From Bifidobacterium angulatum DSM 20098 = JCM 7096 (GTDB taxonomy: Bacteria > Actinomycetota > Actinomycetes > Actinomycetales > Bifidobacteriaceae), in contig NZ_AP012322.1 of assembly GCF_001025155.1 (NCBI RefSeq), forward strand, positions 930,001 to 994,000: a stretch of 64,000 bases of DNA. Reading direction: 5' to 3'. Under the pieces are notes generated by a model, which was not told the DNA's origin, searched no databases, and saw only the letters and a list, made by a program, of their open reading frames with translations. Of the stretch, positions 55,906-64,000 are shown one piece after another. The first letter of the stretch is position 1, and the number at the start of each line of letters is the position of its first letter. The translations under genes and the position numbers were made by a program.

Positions 55906-55995
55906 TCTGATACATGGCCATATTCGAGGATAAGGTTGTGTGTTTGTCTTCGGTTACGAGATCGGTATATGAGGTTCAAGAGGGGAGGGTCTGCC

Positions 55996-56682
55996 GTGCA
56001 GATCGCATGGGCGAACAATACCTTTTTGCAGGTTATCGAATATATTGCGGTGTTCTGCTGTGGCATGGTGGGCGGTTCTGCGACCGTCCGCAGGGGATAT
56101 GACATCACCGCCATCATCATCGCGTCCTGGCTGACCGCGCTGGGCGGTGGCATCATCCGTGATGTCATGCTTGGAGTTCCGCCGGTGGGTGTCAACGATA
56201 AAGGACTGGTGCTTACCGCTCTCGCCTCCGGAATCGCCATGGCGTTCATCTATCCGGAGGTGGACGAGCTGCGATGGTCGATGCTGACGCTGGACGCATT
56301 GGCCATGGCCCTGTTCGCAGTGGAGGGGACGGCCAAGGCCCTTACTTTGGGATCTTCCGGCATGACGGCCGCCTTCATGGGCATGTTCACCGCGTTGGGA
56401 GGCGGATTGATCAGGGATACGCTCATCAATAAGGTGCCGATGATCATTGCGGACAAGCATTGGTATTTTGTGCCGGCTGCGGTTGGGTGCGTGTGCACCG
56501 TCGGCATATGCCGCATGACGCAGCATGGGATCATCGGCATCCAAGCCGAGATGGCGCTGGAACTGGTGACTGTGGCATTGGTGGTGACTCTGCGTCTGCT
56601 ATCCGTCAAATTCGACATTGCCGTGCCAGGGGCGATCACGCGTAGCCACGTGTATCTTCCTGGCGAGGACCATAGGCGCTGA
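55996..56682 (+). CDS. TRIC cation channel family (YadS/UPF0126) membrane protein
   Basis: A 228-residue protein with seven membrane helices made of two tandem repeats, each ending in a matching motif: ALGGGIIRDVMLG and ALGGGLIRDTLIN. Prokaryotic TRIC proteins form trimeric cation channels; some members are linked to glycine or other small-molecule transport. GTG at 55996 is chosen because GGGGAGGG lies six bases upstream; an ATG at 55969 has no good site. Confidence 0.88.
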   Translation: MQIAWANNTFLQVIEYIAVFCCGMVGGSATVRRGYDITAIIIASWLTALGGGIIRDVMLGVPPVGVNDKGLVLTALASGIAMAFIYPEVDELRWSMLTLDALAMALFAVEGTAKALTLGSSGMTAAFMGMFTALGGGLIRDTLINKVPMIIADKHWYFVPAAVGCVCTVGICRMTQHGIIGIQAEMALELVTVALVVTLRLLSVKFDIAVPGAITRSHVYLPGEDHRR

Positions 56683-56715
56683 CAAGCGGAATCGTGCTTG
56701 TACCATCGCTATACG

Positions 56716-56751
56716 AAAAAGTCCCCGCACACCATGATGATGTGCGGGGAC
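56716..56751 (-). terminator. rho-independent terminator of rpsT
   Basis: GTCCCCGCACA and TGTGCGGGGAC form an 11-bp stem with a nine-base loop. In the minus direction it is followed by TTTTT (AAAAA at 56716-56720), and it may also stop the convergent TRIC gene. Confidence 0.8.
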
Positions 56752-56779
56752 TTGCCTTATAGCCTTATTGGCGTACGGC

Positions 56780-57040
56780 TCACAGAGCGTTGATCGCCAC
56801 GGCGAGACCGGACTTGCGGTTGGCAGCCTGGTTCTTGTGGATCACGCCAGCGCCGGCGGCCTTGTCGAGCTTCTGGGCAGCGACCTTGTAGGCGGCCTCA
56901 GCAGCAGCCTTGTCTCCAGCCTCGATGGCCTTGCGGGTGGCGCGGATGGCGGTCTTCAGACCGGACTTCACGGCCACATTGCGCTTGTGCGACTTCTCAT
57001 TGGTGAGAACGCGCTTCTTCTGCGACTTAATGTTTGCCAC
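56780..57040 (-). CDS. rpsT: 30S ribosomal protein S20
   Basis: An 86-residue basic helical protein ([20 protein letters not shown], then [19 protein letters not shown]) that binds 16S rRNA. Codon bias is strong. It is divergent from lepA, the usual neighbour of rpsT in actinobacteria. Confidence 0.97.
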   Translation of the reverse strand: MANIKSQKKRVLTNEKSHKRNVAVKSGLKTAIRATRKAIEAGDKAAAEAAYKVAAQKLDKAAGAGVIHKNQAANRKSGLAVAINAL

Positions 57041-57206
57041 GTTTACTCCAAACGATGTGTATTACAAGGACATACAAAAATTAGAGGATAGCATGGGGGA
57101 TGGAAAAAATCGTGATGGCACGCCGAGAACGACTAGGGCGGAACGGGAAACACGCCCTCACTGCTACACTAGGGGAAGTTTGAGCATTCGTCAGGAGGCA
57201 TATTCG

Positions 57207-59087
<1,881 letters not shown>

Positions 59088-59095
59088 ACACGTCC

Positions 59096-60298
59096 GTGAC
59101 ATTTGAAGTCTACGTTCACGTTCCGTTCTGCCTGCGCCGCTGCGGGTATTGCGATTTCAATACCTATACCGCAACCGATATGGGGGCGGGCGCATCGCGC
59201 GGCAACTATGCCAACATGGTGGTTCGTGAGATGCGCTTGGTGCGGGACTGGCAACGGGAGCACGGCATCGACGAGCCCGCAGCGTCCACCGTGTTCTTCG
59301 GTGGAGGAACGCCCACGGTGCTTCGAGCAGCCGATCTGGTGAAAATGCTTGATGCGATTCGTGAGCTGTGGGGAATTGCCGACGATGCGGAGATCACCAC
59401 CGAGGCGAATCCGGATACGGTGGATGCCGATTATGTGAAGGAACTGGCCGATGGCGGGTTTAACCGTATTTCCTTCGGCATGCAGTCGGCGGTGCCGTCT
59501 GTGCTGAAGACGCTTGACCGAACGCACACTCCGTCCAATGTGGCGGCCGGAGTCGAGGCGGCGAACGCCGCGGGCATGCGTTCCAGCGTGGATCTGATTT
59601 ACGGAGCGCCGGGGGAGAGCCTCGACGATTGGCGTACTTCCGTGAGCACCGCCATTGATTTGGGCGTGAACCATATTTCCGCATACGCATTGACCATCGC
59701 GCCGCATACGAAGATGGGTCGTCGAATCGCTGCGGGAACGTTGCCCACTCCGGACGACGATGATGAGGCGAACAAATACGAGATCGCCGATGACCTGTTG
59801 AGCGCAGCCGGGCTCGAATGGTATGAAATCAGCAATTGGGCACGCCCAGGCTACGAATCGCGGCACAACCTCGGGTATTGGCGTAACGTCGACTGGGCGG
59901 GGCTTGGACCGGGGGCGCACAGCCATTACAACCGGTGCCTTGCGGATTCCTCCGGTGAAACGGGGGAGACGACATCTTCGCCGCTCGGCCTGCGCAGTTG
60001 GGATATCGCGCATCCGAAGCTGTGGGGCCAGTCCATTATTGACGGCAAGGTGCCATGGGATGGAAGTGAACGGATCTCCCACGAGGAGCATCTTGAGGAA
60101 ACCATCATGCTCGGCCTGCGCCTTCGTGGGGGATTGGATTTGGCGCTCCTGGGCGACACGGTCGACATGACCCGCATCCGCCCCATGGAGAATGAGGGGC
60201 TGATCACGATCCACGGCGGTAGGGTGGTTCCCACGCGCACCGGTCGTCTGCTCAACGACACCGTCATCGAACGTTTCTTCGACGCCTGTTCGTTATAA
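59096..60298 (+). CDS. hemW: HemW family radical SAM protein
   Basis: A 400-residue radical SAM protein. Cys12, Cys16 and Cys19 (CLRRCGYC) bind the iron-sulfur cluster, FFGGGTPT is the SAM-binding motif, and RISFGMQS and DLIYGAPGE follow. HemW is a heme-binding chaperone, formerly annotated as coproporphyrinogen oxidase. The start is GTG with a weak ribosome site, nine bases after lepA, so it is probably coupled to lepA as in many bacteria. In heme-poor bifidobacteria its client is unclear. Confidence 0.93.
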   Translation: MTFEVYVHVPFCLRRCGYCDFNTYTATDMGAGASRGNYANMVVREMRLVRDWQREHGIDEPAASTVFFGGGTPTVLRAADLVKMLDAIRELWGIADDAEITTEANPDTVDADYVKELADGGFNRISFGMQSAVPSVLKTLDRTHTPSNVAAGVEAANAAGMRSSVDLIYGAPGESLDDWRTSVSTAIDLGVNHISAYALTIAPHTKMGRRIAAGTLPTPDDDDEANKYEIADDLLSAAGLEWYEISNWARPGYESRHNLGYWRNVDWAGLGPGAHSHYNRCLADSSGETGETTSSPLGLRSWDIAHPKLWGQSIIDGKVPWDGSERISHEEHLEETIMLGLRLRGGLDLALLGDTVDMTRIRPMENEGLITIHGGRVVPTRTGRLLNDTVIERFFDACSL

Positions 60299-60371
60299 CG
60301 CCGATGATCCTCTGACGAATTGGTTTTAGACAGTCCATCTTGGTATGGGCGGATACAGTGTGTAGATTGAA

Positions 60372-60407
60372 CGAGCCTCGGATGCAGGTTGTTGCATTCG
60401 AGGCTCG
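60372..60407. terminator. bidirectional hairpin between hemW and SDR genes
   Basis: CGAGCCTCGGATGCA pairs with TGCATTCGAGGCTCG (one G-T pair) around six bases. A third, competing copy (GAGCCTCGAATGAGGCT) follows at 60416-60432. Confidence 0.6.
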
Positions 60408-60450
60408 ATGGCATAGAGCCTCGAATGAGGCTGTCTCCGGATGTTCGCAA

Positions 60451-61248
60451 TCAGCGCATCGTGAGGCCGCCATCGACATGCAATGTCTGTCCGGTGATGA
60501 AACGTGCGTCCTCACCCACCAGCATCGCTACGCCCCCTGCGACGTCATCGGCGGTGGCGAGACGCCCCAAAGGCGTCTGTTCGATGATATGTTCGCGAAT
60601 ATCTTCAGTAGTGGCACGACTTGAATCCGTGCCTACGGTCAGACCTGCGGCGATGGCATTCACCGTGATGCCCCACGCACCGGCTTCCTGCGCCAGCGAG
60701 CGCGTGAGTCCGATGAGTGCGCCTTTGGCGGCTATGTAGTCGTGATAGGGGACGATGGGGCTGTCGACGAGGTTGCTGGAGATGTTGACGATACGTCCCC
60801 ATGATTGGCGTCGCATGTATGGCAGTGTGGCTGTGCAGGTGTTGTAGGTGCCTTTGAGGCATCCTTCGAGTTGGGTTGCATAGTCGTTCCAGCCGGTGTT
60901 GTCGAAAGTACTGCGGTTGCGCGGATCGAACGAGTAACGATTGAGTGCGTTGTTGACGAGGATGTCGATGCCGCCGAAAGTGTTGGCTGTGGTTTGCGTG
61001 AGTTCGTTGACTTGGTTTAGGTCGGTCACGTCTGCTTTGCATACGATGATGCGTCCTTGCGCTGCGGCGTCGTGTTCGATGCGTTGCGCGGTCTGTTGTG
61101 CGCGTTCGTTGTTGCTCAGGTAGTCGATGGTCACGTTGGCACCGAGTTGTGCGAGTCTGAGTGCGATTGCGGCACCGATGCCTCGGCTTGCTCCGGTGAC
61201 GATGGCTGTTTTGCCGGTGAGCGGTCGGCTCGTATGTTGCTGGTTCAT
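60451..61248 (-). CDS. short-chain dehydrogenase/reductase (FabG-like)
   Basis: A 265-residue Rossmann-fold reductase. TGASRGIGAAIA is the cofactor loop, ILVNNALNRY the NNAG-like motif, and Ser in VNISSNL with Tyr and Lys in DYIAAKGAL form the active site. It resembles 3-oxoacyl-ACP reductases. It lies 16 bases after the LuxC-like gene, in the same operon, so it may act on acyl or aldehyde products of the LuxE/LuxC pair. Codons end in A and C, unlike luxE. Confidence 0.88.
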   Translation of the reverse strand: MNQQHTSRPLTGKTAIVTGASRGIGAAIALRLAQLGANVTIDYLSNNERAQQTAQRIEHDAAAQGRIIVCKADVTDLNQVNELTQTTANTFGGIDILVNNALNRYSFDPRNRSTFDNTGWNDYATQLEGCLKGTYNTCTATLPYMRRQSWGRIVNISSNLVDSPIVPYHDYIAAKGALIGLTRSLAQEAGAWGITVNAIAAGLTVGTDSSRATTEDIREHIIEQTPLGRLATADDVAGGVAMLVGEDARFITGQTLHVDGGLTMR

Positions 61249-61264
61249 GGGGTTTCCTTAGGGA

Positions 61265-62767
61265 TTATTCGTAGTCGATGTCGAAGGTGTCGGAGTAACG
61301 GTCGGTGTTGCGTTCGATGTCAACGGCTCTGACAAGATCGAGGATGTTGAATCCGCCATCGTGGTGCCATCCGGATTTCGCACGGTTCATTTCGCCGATG
61401 GGGCAGATGCGGTCGATGCCGTATTCGCCCACATGTTGCGCAAGTGTGAACAGTCTGGATGAGCTGGCGGCGATCGCGCAGGTCTGCAGCCAAGCGCGAT
61501 ATGGCTTCAGTGCTGGCAGTGCGTCTTCGAGCTGGTCCACGGCGACGAGGTTGATGGTGCGGTTGAGTGGGGTTGCCAATGAGGTGAGACTGTCGGTATT
61601 GGGGAAGTAGAGCACGGTCCAGTTGGTGCCTTGCGGCGATTCGATGACGAATGGTGCCTGTGGGTCGTTTTGGGCTGCGGAACCGCCTGGTGCCGGAGCC
61701 GCCATGAACAGCGCTTTCATCTCGGTTTCTGAACGCGCTCTGCGTATGGCGAGCGATTCTTCATCGGAGGGGACGGATCTTGGGTATTTGCGCTGCTGCG
61801 AGTCGAGTTCGCGGGCAAGCAATTCGGCGGTTTGCGCGGGGGAGATGGCTCCGCCTCGTTCCACGAAGATGGTTTGCGGTGCCAAGCAGCTTTGTTGGTC
61901 GTAGGTGGCCACGTCCACGGCCATGCGGTGCACGGTTTGCACATGCGTGTCCGCGCGCAACGCTTCGCGGCCAATCAGTGAGAAGCCGATGCGAGCACCA
62001 TAGCTGAGGAACGGTTTGCCGGTGCCGACGCGTGGACGGATGGCTTCGGTGGTGTGCGAAGAGCCGTAGGCGATCACGGCATTCGCTTCGCCGATCGCCA
62101 TGTCTTCAAGTTCCACAGTGCCGCCATGCCATGGCACCACGGCCAAAGCGTCAGCAAGATCCGGATCGATTTGCGCCAAGGAGCGCGCGAAGAGCACGGG
62201 CATCAGCGGCTCGTCGAATGAGGATTTGCCGATAATCGCGCTTTTCGTCAGCAGACTCATGGTCATGCTCCATACGGGAATGCCGGGAACGTTGCTGGAG
62301 AACACGTGGAACGTCAGATCCGGTCCGTACAGGCGCGTGTACCCGCCGGACTTGTTCGGACGGTATTCGTCCAGCATACGCGGACTTGACAGCTCATCGT
62401 CGAGAAAACGCAACAGCTCGCGTCTACGGAACATGCGCATGTAGCGTTTCAACTCGATGCGCGTCATCGTCGCATCATAGCCGGTAATGGCGGGAATCAA
62501 CGATTCGGCAAGTAGACGTTCCTCATAATCGGGATCCGTCCACAATTCCACAGCCTTACCGATAACATCCACAATGCGTTCGACGGAATATGCCGACAGT
62601 GCCTGCAGCCGATTGCGACGTACCGTCCCGCACAAATCGCGGATTATCTCCGCAGTGAGCACCGGATATCGTAACGTGACCTCACCATGATCGGTGACGA
62701 TGCCGCGCGTTTCGAAATCCTGAAACACGAAACCGCGCGGCGCATGGAAAATATCGATGACGTTCAT
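61265..62767 (-). CDS. LuxC-like acyl-CoA/acyl-protein reductase
   Basis: A 500-residue member of the LuxC family, which reduces activated fatty acyl groups to aldehydes with NADPH. SSNVPGIPVWSM, a conserved Cys in YDQQSCLAPQTIFVERGG near residue 295 (aldehyde dehydrogenase-like nucleophile), and a C-terminal histidine-containing HVGEYGIDRICPIGEM segment support the call. Its ATG overlaps the luxE-like stop (ATGA). No luxA or luxB luciferase genes lie in view. It could make an aldehyde for a cell-surface or secreted lipid. Confidence 0.88.
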   Translation of the reverse strand: MNVIDIFHAPRGFVFQDFETRGIVTDHGEVTLRYPVLTAEIIRDLCGTVRRNRLQALSAYSVERIVDVIGKAVELWTDPDYEERLLAESLIPAITGYDATMTRIELKRYMRMFRRRELLRFLDDELSSPRMLDEYRPNKSGGYTRLYGPDLTFHVFSSNVPGIPVWSMTMSLLTKSAIIGKSSFDEPLMPVLFARSLAQIDPDLADALAVVPWHGGTVELEDMAIGEANAVIAYGSSHTTEAIRPRVGTGKPFLSYGARIGFSLIGREALRADTHVQTVHRMAVDVATYDQQSCLAPQTIFVERGGAISPAQTAELLARELDSQQRKYPRSVPSDEESLAIRRARSETEMKALFMAAPAPGGSAAQNDPQAPFVIESPQGTNWTVLYFPNTDSLTSLATPLNRTINLVAVDQLEDALPALKPYRAWLQTCAIAASSSRLFTLAQHVGEYGIDRICPIGEMNRAKSGWHHDGGFNILDLVRAVDIERNTDRYSDTFDIDYE

Positions 62768-63888
62768 GCGTTCGCCGCCATCACCTCATCGACGGCAATG
62801 GAGCAACCGCGTGCCTCCGCACCCTTCGCACGACCATTGAGTTCGTAACCGGAAGCGGTGCGCACGCCAAGATCCTCCGTCAAAATCGCCAGGCAGGAAT
62901 TCCAATTCGCCAAATCGTAATGCGCGATCACACCCTGCTTGCCATTGGGAACAGGCATGAGGGTCGACGGATCGAGAAACACGGAACGAACCCACGACGG
63001 CGTGGCCTTCAGATAATTCGACGAGCCGTCCGTATAGTACGACAGCAGATTCTGGTCGTAAATCTGTGAACTCAACTCCGTCATGCCATACATGTTCACA
63101 CAGTGCGTGCGGGCGACGCCGAACACCTCAGAGAACCTCGCATACAGGTCATCGACCGTCATATCGGTTTTTGTGCTCTTGAATCCACCGGTATCGAACA
63201 CACGCGAATCCTTTGCCAAGGCATAGGTCTTGCCCTGCTTGGCAAGATAGTCGAGCAGATACAGGTATGCGGACGAGGCGCCCATCAGCATCACCGGCTC
63301 GCCATCGGCCACCGCCTGATCGAGGAATCTCTCCACGCCTGCGAAGTCCAAACCATCCTCATGGAAGAAGAAGCCGCTGCCTGCGCTGCCGCACTGCTCC
63401 AGCGCACGCGTCAGATAACGGGCCAACGAACCATTATGGTTCATCTCCCAAGCGGGGGAGAGCACTGCGATGCGTATACGCTCGCGATCAGGCATGATGA
63501 AATGACGGAATGGGCCGATCATCGAAGCGTCCCACACCTCAAGATCAGGATGATAGTTGCGTCCACGCTGGCCGGGATGCGTGGTGCCGCTGGTCATAAA
63601 CACGGCCTCGCACTCCGTTTCGGGAATCGAAGTGAGCGTCAGCATCTTGAACCCATCCACCGGCATCGGTGGAATATCCATCCAGTTGGACAACGTCTGC
63701 GGAGTCACCCTGCGAGACATGCAATACGTGCGATACTGCATGTTATGAGCGTACTGAAAAGTGAAAATCTGGCGTGCGAGCGCGTCGAACGCCTCATCCG
63801 GCGCGGTTTCGCATCCGTACTTTTCGATGAACTCAAGCACATCTGCCTTGACCTGCTGAGCTTCAGTGTTTAGCGACATCGATGTCAT
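62764..63888 (-). CDS. LuxE-like acyl-protein synthetase
   Basis: A 374-residue adenylate-forming enzyme of the LuxE family, which activates a fatty acid as acyl-AMP and passes it to LuxC through a cysteine. FMTSGTTHPGQRGRN is the nucleotide loop, VNMYGMTELSSQ the acid-substrate motif, and Cys362 in GCSIAVDEVM stands where LuxE carries its acyl-accepting cysteine. It overlaps the LuxC-like gene by four bases. AAAGGA lies upstream of the ATG. An unidentified gene precedes it beyond a 51-bp gap. Confidence 0.88.
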   Translation of the reverse strand: MTSMSLNTEAQQVKADVLEFIEKYGCETAPDEAFDALARQIFTFQYAHNMQYRTYCMSRRVTPQTLSNWMDIPPMPVDGFKMLTLTSIPETECEAVFMTSGTTHPGQRGRNYHPDLEVWDASMIGPFRHFIMPDRERIRIAVLSPAWEMNHNGSLARYLTRALEQCGSAGSGFFFHEDGLDFAGVERFLDQAVADGEPVMLMGASSAYLYLLDYLAKQGKTYALAKDSRVFDTGGFKSTKTDMTVDDLYARFSEVFGVARTHCVNMYGMTELSSQIYDQNLLSYYTDGSSNYLKATPSWVRSVFLDPSTLMPVPNGKQGVIAHYDLANWNSCLAILTEDLGVRTASGYELNGRAKGAEARGCSIAVDEVMAANA

Positions 63889-63939
63889 GATGCAATGTTC
63901 CTTTCCTATGTTGAATTTTCGGTAATGGTTGACCGTGAA

Positions 63940-64000
63940 TCAAGCTTGTGCCTGATCCTCGGCATTGCCCGTGCCTGTTTTGCGACGATTGATCAGATTC
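63940..64000 (-). CDS. 3' end of an unidentified gene (partial)
   Basis: Only the last 19 codons are visible, reading NLINRRKTGTGNAEDQAQA before a TGA at 63940-63942. The basic then acidic tail would fit the cytoplasmic end of a membrane protein, but this is a guess. It is upstream of luxE on the same strand and may be the previous gene of that operon. Confidence 0.45.
   Translation of the reverse strand, partial: NLINRRKTGTGNAEDQAQA

Noticed and set aside
56910..57206. N-terminal extension of lepA
   Set aside because: It overlaps rpsT antisense and its promoter region; the GTG at 57207 has a strong ribosome site and gives the normal LepA length.

Overview
The window looks like a chromosomal segment of a Bifidobacterium from a human or infant gut. 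It has high-GC coding, strong AGGAGG ribosome sites, frequent GTG and TTG starts, adjacent tkt and tal genes of the bifid shunt, an actinobacterial CGAAC-N4-GTTCG SOS box, whiA, hrcA-dnaJ, a bile salt hydrolase, and an LDH-like/HAD/aminotransferase trio matching the aromatic-lactate locus known from infant-type bifidobacteria. The species cannot be fixed from sequence reading alone. I see no prophage, insertion sequence, CRISPR array or rRNA.

Layout. 1-4.8 kb: accessory genes (partial MetE-type methyltransferase, GtrA, SGNH hydrolase, a MerR regulator with its alcohol dehydrogenase, a carboxymuconolactone decarboxylase-family protein). 4.9-8.6 kb: ABC-F ATPase and an acyl-CoA ligase. 8.7-19.7 kb: core block uvrA-uvrC-aroE-rapZ-whiA-pgk-tpiA-secG, with an SOS box before uvrA. 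19.8-23.3 kb: aromatic lactate module (dehydrogenase, HAD hydrolase, and an aminotransferase fused to an XRE DNA-binding domain). 23.5-29.5 kb: tal and tkt (minus strand), then hrcA-dnaJ. 29.6-39.2 kb: uppP, fructosamine kinase, PAC2 protein, five tRNAs, an M23 peptidase, a second acyl-CoA ligase, and the split transhydrogenase pntAA-pntAB-pntB. 39.5-44.1 kb: MATE transporter, cupin, TetR regulator, a fluoride riboswitch with two crcB genes, and a UDG-family glycosylase. 44.1-50.2 kb: a PucR-type regulator divergent from an omega-aminotransferase, a cytidylate-kinase-like protein and an 890-residue amino acid permease fused to an iron-type alcohol dehydrogenase. 50.3-53.7 kb: Pr6Pr membrane protein, bile salt hydrolase, a frameshifted LysR gene and an alpha/beta hydrolase. 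53.9-60.3 kb: rplY, ilvE, a TRIC-type channel, rpsT, lepA, hemW. 60.4-64 kb: a minus-strand SDR, LuxC-like and LuxE-like cluster running off the right edge.

The most unusual system is 44.1-50.2 kb. Permease, class III aminotransferase and Fe-alcohol dehydrogenase would together import an omega-amino acid such as GABA, transaminate it to a semialdehyde and reduce that to a hydroxy acid, with the reductase covalently attached to the importer. Second is the XRE-aminotransferase fusion preceded by four TTGAAC boxes at roughly helical spacing, suggesting an enzyme that regulates its own gene. Third is the LuxE-LuxC-SDR cluster without luciferase genes. Smaller items include a shared palindrome before the CMD and cupin genes, a perfect MerR operator on a probably leaderless transcript, and a LysR gene broken at a run of five G.
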